Assembly: GCF_019635515.1 (NCBI RefSeq) | Contig: NZ_JAHBZI010000001.1 | Coordinates: 310,001-374,000 of the forward strand | DNA from: Sphingomonas sp. | Lineage (GTDB): Bacteria > Pseudomonadota > Alphaproteobacteria > Sphingomonadales > Sphingomonadaceae | Direction: 5' to 3' | Length of the DNA: 64,000 nt | In this document: piece by piece, positions 45,217 through 54,154 of the stretch | How the letters are laid out: the number at the start of each line of letters is the position of its first letter | Numbering within the stretch: the first letter of the stretch is position 1 | Translations under genes and position numbers: made by a program | Notes under the pieces: generated by a model | What the model was told of the DNA's origin: nothing | The model's database searches: none | What the model saw: the letters and a program-made list of their open reading frames with translations, nothing else

Positions 45217-47487
45217 ATGGCGCTCGACCTTCCCAAGCTCGACCTTTCCAAGCTCGATATGTCGAAGCTGAAGCGGCCCGACCGGCGGACGCTGCTGATC
45301 GGCGGCGGCGTCGGCGCCGGGCTGGTGGTCGCATGGGCGGTGTGGCCGCGCACCTATCTCCCCAATCTCACCGCGGCGCCCGGCGAAAGCCTGTTCGGGG
45401 CATGGCTCAAGATCGGCAGCGACGGGCATGTCGCGGTGGCTGTGCCGCAATGCGAGGAGGGGCAGGGGGTGTTCACCGCCATGCCCCAGATCATCGCCGA
45501 CGAAATGGGCGCGGACTGGAAAATGGTCGGCGTCGAGCCGGCGCCGCTCAATCCCTTGTACGCCAATCCGCTGGCGGCGGCGTCGCTGTTCGAGCTGGCA
45601 TTGGGCAGCCTGCCCGAGCAATTGCAACGGACCTACACGGCGCGCACCGGACTGATGCTGACCGGCTGCTCGACCTCGATCCGCAATTTCGAGGATCAGC
45701 TCCGCCAGGCCGGGGCCGCCGCGCGCATATTGCTGTGCAAGGCGGCGGCACGCCGCTGGAGCGTCGATTGGCAGAGCTGCGGCACCGCCGGCGGCTTCGT
45801 CATCCATGGCAATCAGAAGCTCGGCTTCGGCGAGCTGGCGGGCGAGGCGGCGGACGAGAGCCTGCCCGCCGATCTGCCGCTGCGTTCGGGCGATGCCAAC
45901 CGGCTCTATGGCCAGACCGTGCCGCGCCTCGATGTGCCGGCGAAGGTCGATGGCAGCGTCAATTTCGCCGCCGACATCCGCCTGCCCAACATGGTCTTCG
46001 CCTCGATCCGGCAGGGGCCGACCGGCGAAACCGAACTGGTCAAGCTCGACCGCGAGGCCGCCAACAAGGTGCCGGGCATGCTCGCGGTGGTCACCACCAG
46101 CCAGTGGGTCGCCGCCGTCGCCGAGACGTGGTGGGCGGCCGAGCGGGCGATCGACGCGATGCGCCCGCGCTTCAAGACGCCCGAGGATGTCGTCAATTCG
46201 GACACGATCGAAGCCGGGCTGACCGCGGCGTTCGAAGGTGAGGGTGCGCGCATCGCGTCGGCGGGCGATCTGCGTGCCGAGTTCAAGGGCGCCAAGCTGG
46301 TCAGCGCCGAATATCGCGTCGGCCTCGGGCTCCACGCCGCGCTCGAGCCGATGACCTGCACCGCCAATTACGCCGATGGCCGGCTGACCCTGTGGCTGCC
46401 GACCCAGGCGCCCGGCCTCGCGCGCAGCGCCGCCGCGCGCGCCGCCGGGGTCGGCGAGGCCAGCGTCTTCATCCACGCGACGATGGCCGGCGGCTCGTTC
46501 GGCGCCAAGCTCGAACATGAAGTCGCGGCGCAGGCGGCGATGCTCGCGGTCAAGATCGGCCGCCCGGTCCAGCTGACCTGGCCGCGCGGCGAGGATTTCC
46601 GCCACGACCGCTATCGCCCCGCCGCCGCCGGGCGCCTGTCCGCGCGGCTCGACGGCAAGGGCCGCGTCACCGGCTGGCTGGCCAAGGTGGCGGCGCCCGA
46701 GACCGGTCGCGAACTGGCCAAAAGGCTGCTCGGCGGCGACGCGATCGTCACCGCCTCGCTGAAGATATCGGGCGCGGGCGACCCTTCGGCGATCGCCGGG
46801 GCGACGCCGCCCTATGCGATTCCCAATTTCGGGATCGACCATCATCCCGCGAAGATCGGCGTGCCGACCGGCTATTGGCGCTCGGGCGCGCATAGCTACA
46901 CCGCCTTCTTCACCGAAAGTTTCATCGACGAGCTGGCGCATGTCGCCGAACAGGATGCGCTGACCTTCCGCATGGCGATGCTCGGCAACGAGCCGCGGCT
47001 CGCTCGTTGCCTGCAGATGGCCGCGCAACTGGGCGGCTGGCAGGGCGGCCAGCCGGGCAGTGGGCAGGGCATCGCCTGCCACATGTTCCGCGGCTCCTAT
47101 GTCGCGGTGATGGCCGAGGCGCGGCTCAACGGGCGTCAGGTCAAGGTCGAGCGGCTGGTCGCGGCCGTCGATGTCGGGCGGGTGGTGAACCCCGATCTCG
47201 TCAAGCAGCAGATCGAAGGCGGATTGCTGTTCGGCATGGCCGCGGCGGTCGGCGGATCGACCGGCTTCACCGAGAATGTCGCCGACGTCCGTGAGCTGCC
47301 CGAGCTCAACCTCCCGACGCTGGCGAGCTGCCCCGACATCACCGTCGAGATCATCGCCAGCGGCGGCGACCCCGGCGGAGTCAGCGAGCTCGCCGTGCCG
47401 CCGGTCGCCCCCGCCATCGCCAACGCGCTGCAGGCCGCGAGCGGCGTGCGCTTCCGCCGCCTGCCGCTGCTGTCGGACGCTGAATGA
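45217..47487 (+). CDS. Orphan molybdopterin-binding subunit, xanthine dehydrogenase family (IorB-like)
   Basis: This 756-residue protein resembles the large beta subunit of isoquinoline 1-oxidoreductase-like Mo-hydroxylases. A Tat-like segment ([18 protein letters not shown]) forms an N-terminal anchor, preceded by the repeat [15 protein letters not shown]. Two molybdopterin-binding blocks follow, with [18 protein letters not shown] and [14 protein letters not shown]. The active-site glutamate appears retained in [19 protein letters not shown], although the usual GEPG context is changed to SELA. No [2Fe-2S] small subunit gene is adjacent. The stop overlaps hemH by 4 nt. Substrate unknown. Confidence 0.85.
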   Translation: MALDLPKLDLSKLDMSKLKRPDRRTLLIGGGVGAGLVVAWAVWPRTYLPNLTAAPGESLFGAWLKIGSDGHVAVAVPQCEEGQGVFTAMPQIIADEMGADWKMVGVEPAPLNPLYANPLAAASLFELALGSLPEQLQRTYTARTGLMLTGCSTSIRNFEDQLRQAGAAARILLCKAAARRWSVDWQSCGTAGGFVIHGNQKLGFGELAGEAADESLPADLPLRSGDANRLYGQTVPRLDVPAKVDGSVNFAADIRLPNMVFASIRQGPTGETELVKLDREAANKVPGMLAVVTTSQWVAAVAETWWAAERAIDAMRPRFKTPEDVVNSDTIEAGLTAAFEGEGARIASAGDLRAEFKGAKLVSAEYRVGLGLHAALEPMTCTANYADGRLTLWLPTQAPGLARSAAARAAGVGEASVFIHATMAGGSFGAKLEHEVAAQAAMLAVKIGRPVQLTWPRGEDFRHDRYRPAAAGRLSARLDGKGRVTGWLAKVAAPETGRELAKRLLGGDAIVTASLKISGAGDPSAIAGATPPYAIPNFGIDHHPAKIGVPTGYWRSGAHSYTAFFTESFIDELAHVAEQDALTFRMAMLGNEPRLARCLQMAAQLGGWQGGQPGSGQGIACHMFRGSYVAVMAEARLNGRQVKVERLVAAVDVGRVVNPDLVKQQIEGGLLFGMAAAVGGSTGFTENVADVRELPELNLPTLASCPDITVEIIASGGDPGGVSELAVPPVAPAIANALQAASGVRFRRLPLLSDAE

Positions 47488-48509
47488 TGGACGATGGCGC
47501 GGGGCACGAACCCGCCGATCATCCGCTGGCGCCTTGCGGCAATATCGGCGTGCTGCTGGTCAATCTCGGCACGCCGGGCGCGCCCGATGCGCGATCGGTG
47601 CGGCGGTACCTGGCCGAATTCCTCTCCGACAGACGCGTTGTCGAGATCCCGCCGCTGATCTGGCAGCCGATCCTGCGCGGGATCATCCTCAATACCCGGC
47701 CCAGAAAGTCGGCGCACGCCTATGCCCAGGTGTGGCGTCCGGATGGCTCGCCGCTCGACGCGATCACCCGCGCCCAGGCCCGCGCGCTGCAGGACGCGTT
47801 CGGCGGGAATGTGTTCGTCGATTACGGGATGCGTTATGGCCAGCCGTCGCTCGGCGACCGGCTGGCGGGGTTCCAGGCTTATGGCTGCGACCGGATGCTG
47901 ATCGCGCCGCTCTATCCGCAATATTGCGCGGCGACCACCGCCACCGCCAACGATGCCGCGTTCGCGACACTGGCGAAGATGCGCTGGCAGCCGGCGATCC
48001 GCACCCTGCCGCCTTATTACGACCACCCCGCCTATATCGCCGCGCTCAAGGCATCGGTGGAGAAGAGCCTCGCCGCGCTCGATTTCGCGCCCGACATGAT
48101 CCTCGCCAGCTTCCACGGCATGCCGCAGCGGACGCTGGAACTGGGCGATCCCTATCATTGCCATTGCCGGAAGACCGCGCGGCTGCTGAGCGAAGCGCTT
48201 GGCCGCGAGCTGACCGTCACCTTCCAGTCGCGCTTTGGCCGCGCCCGATGGCTGGAGCCGGCGACCGACGCGACGCTCGCGGCGCTGCCCGGCAAGGGCG
48301 TGCGGAAGATCGCGGTCGTCGCCCCTGGCTTTTCCGCGGATTGCCTCGAGACGCTGGAGGAGCTGGCGATCCGCGGACGCGAGACCTTCCGCGCCGCGGG
48401 TGGAACCGATTTCGCTTATCTGCCTTGTCTCAACGACAGCGCGGATGGCGTGGAAATGCTGCGCAGCATTTTGCAGCAAGAACTTGAAGGCTGGGCTCCC
48501 GCCGCCTAG
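47484..48509 (+). CDS. hemH: Ferrochelatase
   Basis: This 341-residue enzyme inserts iron into protoporphyrin IX to finish haem. It shows GVLLVNLGTPGAP at the N-terminus, the active-site histidine in ILASFHGMPQRTLELGDPYH and the C-terminal FSADCLETLEEL glutamate motif. The start overlaps the preceding Mo-subunit gene (ATGA); a second ATG follows at once. The link with a Mo-oxidoreductase is probably transcriptional convenience. Length is normal. Confidence 0.95.
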   Translation: MMDDGAGHEPADHPLAPCGNIGVLLVNLGTPGAPDARSVRRYLAEFLSDRRVVEIPPLIWQPILRGIILNTRPRKSAHAYAQVWRPDGSPLDAITRAQARALQDAFGGNVFVDYGMRYGQPSLGDRLAGFQAYGCDRMLIAPLYPQYCAATTATANDAAFATLAKMRWQPAIRTLPPYYDHPAYIAALKASVEKSLAALDFAPDMILASFHGMPQRTLELGDPYHCHCRKTARLLSEALGRELTVTFQSRFGRARWLEPATDATLAALPGKGVRKIAVVAPGFSADCLETLEELAIRGRETFRAAGGTDFAYLPCLNDSADGVEMLRSILQQELEGWAPAA

Positions 48510-48538
48510 CGTCGGCGCAAACAAGGGAGAGAGATTCT

Positions 48539-49261
48539 ATGGCACGCGTAGCGATCGTAACAGGCGGCAGCCGCGGTATCGGCGAAGCGATCAGCGTCGC
48601 GCTCAAGGAGGCGGGTATGACCGTCGCCGCCAATTACGCCGGCAATGACGAGCGCGCCAAGGCATTCACTGAGCGGACCGGCATCAAGGCGTATAAGTGG
48701 GACGTCGCCGATTTCGATGCCTGCCAGGCCGGCTGCGCCAGGGTCGCCGAGGAACTCGGCCCCGTCGACGTCGTGGTCAACAATGCCGGCATCACTCGCG
48801 ACGGCACGCTGCTCAAGATGACCTATCAGATGTGGAAGGAGGTCATGGACACCAATCTCGGCGGCTGCTTCAACATGGCCAAGGCGACCTTCCCCGGCAT
48901 GCGCGAGCGCAAATGGGGCAGGATCGTCAATATCGGCTCGATCAACGGCCAGGCCGGGCAATATGGCCAGGTCAATTATGCCGCCGCCAAATCGGGCATT
49001 CACGGCTTCACCAAGGCGCTGGCGCAGGAAGGCGCGCGCGCCGGGGTGACAGTCAACGCGATCGCGCCGGGCTATATCGACACCGACATGGTCGCCGCGG
49101 TGCCCGCCGACGTGCTCGAGAAGATCGTCGCCAAGATTCCCGTCGGCCGCCTGGGCCAGGCGCATGAGATCGCGCGGACGGTGGCGTTCCTGTGCTCGGA
49201 CGATGCCGGATTCATCACCGGCTCGACGCTGTCGGTGAACGGCGGGCAGCATATGTACTGA
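48539..49261 (+). CDS. phaB: Acetoacetyl-CoA reductase
   Basis: This 240-residue short-chain dehydrogenase reduces acetoacetyl-CoA to (R)-3-hydroxybutyryl-CoA with NADPH, feeding PHB synthase. It shows TGGSRGIGEAIS near the N-terminus, NNAGITRDGTLLKM, the catalytic NYAAAKSG and the PhaB-typical GQAGQYGQVNY. The motifs favour PhaB over FabG. It lies 21 kb from phaC and the phasin gene, so PHA genes are not in one operon here. GGGAGAGAG precedes the ATG by about seven bases. Confidence 0.94.
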   Translation: MARVAIVTGGSRGIGEAISVALKEAGMTVAANYAGNDERAKAFTERTGIKAYKWDVADFDACQAGCARVAEELGPVDVVVNNAGITRDGTLLKMTYQMWKEVMDTNLGGCFNMAKATFPGMRERKWGRIVNIGSINGQAGQYGQVNYAAAKSGIHGFTKALAQEGARAGVTVNAIAPGYIDTDMVAAVPADVLEKIVAKIPVGRLGQAHEIARTVAFLCSDDAGFITGSTLSVNGGQHMY

Positions 49262-49565
49262 CCGTTGCAGGCGCGGCGACGTCCGCGCCGTTGCGCGAAG
49301 CGCAGCAGCGGGCACGGCCGGCGGGTGACCCAGGGTCATCCCGTCCGACGCGGGCTTTGCCCGCGTCCCGCCAATGCCCGGACATGCGAAGGGGGCCGAT
49401 CCACAAGGAACCGGCCCCCAACCCTCGATACGCTACACGAGGGAATCGGTACGCGAACAACCCATATGGATTAACCCGGTTCCATTGACGCCTTGCTGAA
49501 CAGCGTGGTTAGCGCGGGTTCATCTCCGCGCTGGTGGTGCCGGCGCGAATGGCTATGACGGCGCG
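49262..49565. other. 304-bp intergenic stretch with four hairpins, no gene seen
   Basis: This gap holds, in order, GGCGCGG/CCGCGCC (49270-49289), GACGCGGGC-TTT-GCCCGCGTC (49347-49367), GGGGGCCG/CGGCCCCC (49391-49419) and CCCTCG/CGAGGG (49423-49444). The first or third may end the phaB transcript. I see no coding frame with a convincing start or composition, and no tRNA-like fold. Confidence 0.5.
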
Positions 49566-50552
49566 ATGCGCGTTCTCGCTTTGATGTTCCTGCTCGCTTT
49601 GTGCCTGTCGCTGGGCGCATCGGACTCGGGCCAGCGTGACATACTCGGCCTGGAAGCGAGGATCACCGCAACACCGGTCCTGCTCGATTCCCACGATCCC
49701 GCGCGGATAAAAGTCGGCGCGCTCACCTATCTGGGTGGCGTGCGATTGCGCAGCCCCGACCTCGCATTCGGCGGATTTTCGGCGATGCAGGTGGTCGGCG
49801 ACCGTTTCCTGCTGGTCAGCGACGCCGGCAACATCGTCCGCTTCCGCATGGATGCCGCCTTCCGTATCTCCGAGGCCAGCTTTGGCGACGTCCGGATCGG
49901 GCCGGGCACCGGCCAGTACAAGCCCGAGCGCGATATCGAATCGCTCACCAGCGATCCCGCCACCGGACGGATCTGGCTCGGCTATGAGCGCGAGAACGCG
50001 ATCTGGCGCTACGATGCCACGCTGCTGCGCAGCGCCCGCGCGGTGCGGCCGGCGGCGATGCGCGGCTGGTCGACGAACGGCGGTCCCGAATCGATGGTTC
50101 GCCTGCGCGATGGCCGCTTCATCGTCATCAGCGAAACCTCGCGGCCCAAGGGGCCATTGGCCAGGACCGGGCGGGAGGCGCTGATGTTCGCCGGCGACCC
50201 GACCGAGGCGCCCGATCGCGGCTTCGGCTTCGTCTATGTCCCACCCGCCGGCTTCGATCCCAGCGACATGACCGAGCTGCCCGATGGCCGCCTGCTGATC
50301 CTCAACCGCCGCTTCGCGGTGCCGTCGCTGTTCACCGCCAGGATCACCTTGGTCGATCCCGGAGCGATCCGCCCCGGCGCGGCGGTCCAGGGCCGCGAGA
50401 TCGCGGCGTTCGCCTCGCCTCTGCTCCACGACAATTTCGAAGCGCTGGCGGTGACGCGCGAAGGCAAGGACACGATCCTGTGGATGGCGTCCGACGACAA
50501 CCAGCAATTCTGGGAGCAGTCGCTGCTGCTCAAGTTCCGGGTGGAGCTATAG
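49566..50552 (+). CDS. Secreted esterase-like / phytase-like beta-propeller protein
   Basis: This 328-residue protein matches the 'esterase-like activity of phytase' family. A signal peptide (LALMFLLALCLSLGAS) precedes repeated beta-propeller blades with typical segments GGFSAMQVVGDRFLLVSDAG, RDIESLTSDPATGRIWLGYE and HDNFEALAVTREGKDTILW. Such proteins are periplasmic or extracellular; actual phosphatase or esterase activity is rarely proven. It overlaps a convergent gene by 6 nt. Confidence 0.82.
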   Translation: MRVLALMFLLALCLSLGASDSGQRDILGLEARITATPVLLDSHDPARIKVGALTYLGGVRLRSPDLAFGGFSAMQVVGDRFLLVSDAGNIVRFRMDAAFRISEASFGDVRIGPGTGQYKPERDIESLTSDPATGRIWLGYERENAIWRYDATLLRSARAVRPAAMRGWSTNGGPESMVRLRDGRFIVISETSRPKGPLARTGREALMFAGDPTEAPDRGFGFVYVPPAGFDPSDMTELPDGRLLILNRRFAVPSLFTARITLVDPGAIRPGAAVQGREIAAFASPLLHDNFEALAVTREGKDTILWMASDDNQQFWEQSLLLKFRVEL

Positions 50553-51053
50553 CTTCCTGCGCGGCTTGCGACGCTGGGCAGCGAGGCGCGCCACCTCGCG
50601 CAGCCGTTGCGGCATTCTGTCGGCGCGCGCCGAATTGCCGCAATTATCCACTGTCAGGTCGCCCACTTGCACATATGCGTCGGCGGTGCGCGTTCGTGTC
50701 ACGAATAACAGCAGTGGCTTGCCCATCAGCAGCGGCGTGCGGGCGGTGGTATTCTCGCTGAAGATGCGGAAGCGTCGCGGCGGCCTGCCCTTATATGCCT
50801 TTTCGAGCGTCACGTCGTAATAGGCGCCCAGATAGGGATCGAGCCCGCCGGGCATGTTGCCGAACGAGAGCGGCTGCCTTAGCTTCACCGGGCGACGATT
50901 GTCGTCCAGCCAAGTAACCCCGGTCGCGCGGACCAGCACCACCAAATCCGAACGCCTGAATTCTCCGGCGACGCTATAGTCCGCGTCGTCGCAACTGGCG
51001 GATACGGGCACTGCTGCGAGCGAGGCGGCGAGAATCGGCAGGTAGCGGAGCAT
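50547..51053 (-). CDS. Secreted protein of unknown function
   Basis: This 168-residue protein has a signal peptide (LPILAASLAAVPVSAS) and a mature domain with one Cys at the start (SCDDADY) and one near the end (DNCGNSAR), probably paired. YYDVTLEKAYKG and FRIFSENTTARTPLL are its most distinctive parts; they resemble a recurring sphingomonad protein, and faintly an OB-like fold of netrin type. The C-terminus is strongly basic (RRKPRRKL). The ATG at 51053 begins the signal peptide. Function unknown. Confidence 0.7.
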   Translation of the reverse strand: MLRYLPILAASLAAVPVSASCDDADYSVAGEFRRSDLVVLVRATGVTWLDDNRRPVKLRQPLSFGNMPGGLDPYLGAYYDVTLEKAYKGRPPRRFRIFSENTTARTPLLMGKPLLLFVTRTRTADAYVQVGDLTVDNCGNSARADRMPQRLREVARLAAQRRKPRRKL

Positions 51054-51091
51054 GACAGTTGCTAAGCGCCCCACGTCAGGTCCGCAACGCG

Positions 51092-51122
51092 AAAAACCCG
51101 CTCTCCCCCGGGGAGAACGGGC
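51092..51122 (-). terminator. Rho-independent terminator of rpmB
   Basis: On the minus strand a 12-bp stem (CCCGTTCTCCCC / GGGGAGAGCGGG, one mismatch) is followed by TTTTT, 28 nt beyond the rpmB stop. Confidence 0.88.
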
Positions 51123-51149
51123 TGACGCTTTATTCCTCGAAAGGAAAGG

Positions 51150-51446
51150 TTAGGCGGCCTTCTCGGCGGCAGACGCCTTGCGCACGTCGCGCTTCAGGCG
51201 GCGCGCGCGCAGCGAGAGATCGTCGTCGCTGGTCTTGAGCAGCCAATTGTCGAGACCGCCATTATGCTCGACCGAACGCAGGCCGTGCGTCGAGACGCGC
51301 AGACGCACGCTCTTGCCCAGCGCATCGCTGATCAGCGTCACGTTCTGCAGATTCGGCAGGAACGTCCGCTTGGTCTTGTTGTTGGCGTGAGAAACGTTGT
51401 TTCCCACCTGCCGGCCCTTGCCGGTCAGCTCGCAAATGCGCGACAT
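51150..51446 (-). CDS. rpmB: 50S ribosomal protein L28
   Basis: This 98-residue ribosomal protein begins [20 protein letters not shown], the classic L28 N-terminus, continues [15 protein letters not shown] and ends with a basic, Ala-rich tail. The ATG at 51446 gives the true start; the 28-codon upstream open frame is not conserved in character. It is a single-gene unit with a clear terminator. No L33 (rpmG) partner is next to it. Confidence 0.97.
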   Translation of the reverse strand: MSRICELTGKGRQVGNNVSHANNKTKRTFLPNLQNVTLISDALGKSVRLRVSTHGLRSVEHNGGLDNWLLKTSDDDLSLRARRLKRDVRKASAAEKAA

Positions 51447-51604
51447 CGCTTTTAATCCTGGTTCGTGGCTTATGCCGGAAAGGCCGCGCCGATACCCGCA
51501 ATGGGACGGTGCGTCAACCGATTCGCCCAAGGAAAGCCTTGTGCGAACGCAACCCTCGTGGTTGATAAACGTTAATTACGCAAGCGATTCAATTACAGGG
51601 GAGA

Positions 51605-51904
51605 ATGACGATGCGTGGACTTCTGGTGCTGATCGGTCTGATCGCAATCGCCGTCGTGGTGCTGATGTCGCTGGGCATGCTCAAGATTACCCAGGCGACT
51701 CCGGGCGCGATGCCGAGCGTCGCATTCGACATGAAGGGCGGCAAGCTGCCCGAAATCAAGGCCGAGACGGGCTCGGTAGGGATCGGATCGACCAACGCGT
51801 CCGTTACGCTGCCGACGGTTGAGATGAAGAACACGACGGTGACCTTGCCCACGATCGAAGTGAAGCAGGCTCCGGGCGCCAGCCCGACGCCTGCCGCCAA
51901 GTAA
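51605..51904 (+). CDS. Small membrane-anchored protein of unknown function
   Basis: This 99-residue protein has one N-terminal transmembrane helix (LLVLIGLIAIAVVVLMSLGM) and an exposed tail of alternating Thr/Val strands, with a near repeat: NASVTLPTVEMKNTTVTLPT. The tail probably faces the periplasm. GGGGAGA precedes the ATG. It is followed by a Pmp3-like gene with stop and start overlapping (TAATG), so they are coexpressed. Similar proteins seem common in sphingomonads; role unknown. Confidence 0.72.
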   Translation: MTMRGLLVLIGLIAIAVVVLMSLGMLKITQATPGAMPSVAFDMKGGKLPEIKAETGSVGIGSTNASVTLPTVEMKNTTVTLPTIEVKQAPGASPTPAAK

Positions 51905-52089
51905 TGCCGCACCCGGGCCGCATCGCGGCGGCGGCATTGTTGCCGCCGCTCGGCGTGTACCTGCGTCGCGGCCCGGGGCGCGACTTCCTGATCGCATGCG
52001 GCCTCACCGTGCTGGGGTTCGTGCCAGGCATGGTGTTCGCGTTGTGGACGGTGCTGCGGGGCGAGCCCATGGCCACCGTCACGGCCTAG
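51904..52089 (+). CDS. YqaE/Pmp3-family membrane protein
   Basis: This 61-residue protein has two transmembrane helices typical of Pmp3/YqaE proteins: IAAAALLPPLGVYLRRGPG and DFLIACGLTVLGFVPGMVFA. Family members are induced by salt or cold and affect membrane potential. It starts within the stop of the preceding small membrane protein. The C-terminus carries a short extra tail (LRGEPMATVTA). Confidence 0.82.
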   Translation: MPHPGRIAAAALLPPLGVYLRRGPGRDFLIACGLTVLGFVPGMVFALWTVLRGEPMATVTA

Positions 52090-52144
52090 CCTCTCTCAAG
52101 CCCCTCCCTTGAAAGGGAGGGGCCAAGAAGGGCAGTACACCCCC

Positions 52145-52597
52145 ATGTTCCCGCTGCCCGAACCGATGCGCCTCGCGCTCGCCGCCGCCCGCGCCGCCGC
52201 GCAAGCCGGCGAGGTTCCGGTGGGGGCGCTGGTCGTCCGCGACGGCGAAGTCATCGCCACCGCCGCCAATGCTCCGCGCGCGCTCAACGACCCCACCGCC
52301 CACGCCGAGATTCGTGCGATCCGCGCCGCCGCCGCCACGCTCGGCCGCGACCGGCTTGAGGATTGCGACCTGTGGGTCACGCTCGAGCCCTGCGCGATGT
52401 GCGCCGGCGCGATCGCCCATGCCCGCATCGCGCGGCTTTACTATGGCGCCAGCGATCCCAAGGGCGGCGCGGTTGAGCATGGTCCGCGCTTCTTCACCCA
52501 GCCGACCTGCCACCACCGCCCCGAAATCTATCCCGGCATCGGCGAGCGCCAAGCCGCCGATCTGCTCCGCGATTTCTTCCGCGAGCGGCGCGGTTGA
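52145..52597 (+). CDS. tadA: tRNA-specific adenosine deaminase
   Basis: This 150-residue zinc enzyme converts A34 of tRNA-Arg(ACG) to inosine. The deaminase motif is complete: HAEIRAIRAA (zinc His and proton-shuttle Glu) and EPCAMCAGAI (two zinc cysteines), with VPVGALVVRDGEV before. The ATG at 52145 is preferred to one 12 codons upstream. Repeat copy B starts 7 nt after its stop. Confidence 0.94.
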   Translation: MFPLPEPMRLALAAARAAAQAGEVPVGALVVRDGEVIATAANAPRALNDPTAHAEIRAIRAAAATLGRDRLEDCDLWVTLEPCAMCAGAIAHARIARLYYGASDPKGGAVEHGPRFFTQPTCHHRPEIYPGIGERQAADLLRDFFRERRG

Positions 52598-52603
52598 ACG
52601 GTC

Positions 52604-52716
52604 TTGCAATGTAGAATTTCGCCTGCTTGGCTAAGCCGGTCGGCGGTGCCGCCCGCTCTTTGAAGCCCATTCCGGAAAAAACACCCATGGTCAGTGCGAC
52701 CATTGGGACCATTCGC
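52604..52716 (+). repeat. Dispersed repeat family, copy B
   Basis: The core (52604-52663) reads TTGCAATGTAGAATTTCGCC, TGCTTGGC, a variable GC-rich palindromic part and CGCTCTTTGA. The tail at 52684-52716 (CCCATGGTCAGTGCGACCAT, then TGGGACCATTCGC) matches copy A with one substitution. It lies directly downstream of tadA in the same orientation. Confidence 0.75.
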
Positions 52717-52786
52717 GCCAAACCGGCCTCGTCGTCACACAGTTGTTGTGCAGCGCGGCGCAGTGCGGATATGAGGACCATGCACC

Positions 52787-54100
52787 ATGGACGCCCCCTT
52801 TCCCTGGATCGATGTCGCGATCATCCTCGTGCTGATCGCCGTGAACGGCCTCTTCGCCATGTCGGAGCTGGCCATCGTCTCGGCGCGGCCGGCGCGGATG
52901 GAGGCGCTGGCCCGGGTCGGCAAGCGCGGCGCCAAGACCGCCGTGCTGCTCGCCTCCGATCCCGGCAAGTTCCTCTCCACCGTCCAGATCGGCATCACCC
53001 TGATCGGCATCGTCGCCGGCGCCTATTCGGGCTCCAGCCTCGGCACACCCACCGCGCAGCGCCTCGAATGGCTGGGCGTGCCGCACGAGACCGCCGAGAC
53101 CCTGGGCTTCGGCCTCGTCATCGCAATCACCACCTATGCCTCGCTGATCGTTGGCGAGCTCGTCCCCAAGCAGTTCGCGCTGCGCTCGCCCGAGCCGATC
53201 GCGGCGATGATGGCGGTGCCGATGTTCTGGCTCAGCCGGGTTACCGCGCCGATCGTCTGGCTGCTCGATCAGTCGAGCGCGCTGATCTTCCGTCTGGTCG
53301 GCCTCAACCGCGAATCGGAAAACCGCGTCACCGCCGAGGAACTGCATCTGATCGTCGCCGAGGCGAGCAAATCGGGGGTGATTGAGGAGCATGAGCGCTC
53401 GATCATCTCGGGCGTGGTCCGCCTGGCCGATCGCCCGGTTCGCGAAGTGATGACCCCGCGCACCGAAGTCGATTGGCTCGATGTCGATCTCGATGGCGAC
53501 GGCATCCGCCGCGCGCTGCTGGCGACGCCGCATACCCGCCTGCCGGTCGCGGAAGGTTCGGTCGATGGCGTGATCGGCGTGGTCCAGTCGCGCGACATCG
53601 TCGCGGCGCTGTTCCGCGGCGAGCCGCTAGATCTGCGTAAGCTGATGCGCGCCGCGCCGGTGCTGCCCGATCAGGTCGATGCGATGGACGCGCTCGGCGC
53701 GCTGCGCCGTGCCGACGTGCCGATGGGCCTTGTCCATGACGAATATGGCCATTTCGAAGGGATCGTGACCCCGGCCAATCTCCTCGCCGCGATCGCCGGC
53801 GAGTTCGCGTCGGACAGCGATCCCGGCGACAACCCCAATATCGTCGTCCGTGAAGACGGCTCGATGCTCGTCTCGGGGGCGATGCCCGCCGACGCGCTGG
53901 CCGAGCGGCTGGGGCTCGACCTGCCCGAGGACCGCGACTACGCCACCGTCGCCGGCTTGGCGCTGGCGGTGCTCAAGCACCTGCCGCAGGAAGGCGAGCG
54001 CTTCACCGAGCAGGGCTGGCGCTTCGAGATCGTCGATCTCGACGGCCGCAAGATCGACAAGCTGCTGGTGACGCAACTGACCAGGCGCGAAGAGGTGTAA
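52787..54100 (+). CDS. CNNM/CorC-type hemolysin-family membrane protein
   Basis: This 437-residue protein has a DUF21/CNNM transmembrane domain (residues 5-200), two CBS domains (about 215-335; REVMTPRTEVDWLDVD, GIVTPANLLAAIAG) and a C-terminal CorC/HlyC domain (350-435). Related proteins transport or sense magnesium or cobalt; older names as haemolysins are not supported by function. VGELVPKQFALRSPE is the conserved CNNM motif. It stands alone, ended by a hairpin. Confidence 0.92.
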   Translation: MDAPFPWIDVAIILVLIAVNGLFAMSELAIVSARPARMEALARVGKRGAKTAVLLASDPGKFLSTVQIGITLIGIVAGAYSGSSLGTPTAQRLEWLGVPHETAETLGFGLVIAITTYASLIVGELVPKQFALRSPEPIAAMMAVPMFWLSRVTAPIVWLLDQSSALIFRLVGLNRESENRVTAEELHLIVAEASKSGVIEEHERSIISGVVRLADRPVREVMTPRTEVDWLDVDLDGDGIRRALLATPHTRLPVAEGSVDGVIGVVQSRDIVAALFRGEPLDLRKLMRAAPVLPDQVDAMDALGALRRADVPMGLVHDEYGHFEGIVTPANLLAAIAGEFASDSDPGDNPNIVVREDGSMLVSGAMPADALAERLGLDLPEDRDYATVAGLALAVLKHLPQEGERFTEQGWRFEIVDLDGRKIDKLLVTQLTRREEV

Positions 54101-54108
54101 AAGCCTTT

Positions 54109-54134
54109 GTCACCCCGGACTTGTTCGGGGTGAC
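54109..54134. terminator. Palindrome/terminator between convergent genes
   Basis: Arms GTCACCCCGGA / TTCGGGGTGAC form an 11-bp stem with a CTTG loop. There is no T-run after it. The sequence type (GTCACCCCGGACTTGTTCGG) is also that of a recurrent sphingomonad palindrome, so it may be both a repeat and a terminator. Confidence 0.55.
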
Positions 54135-54154
54135 AGGGTCCAATTGCCCGCGGC

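Noticed and set aside
49262..49565. Small gene in the phaB-phytase gap
   Set aside because: Short frames exist on both strands but none has a start, ribosome-binding site and composition that fit; the gap is hairpin-rich.
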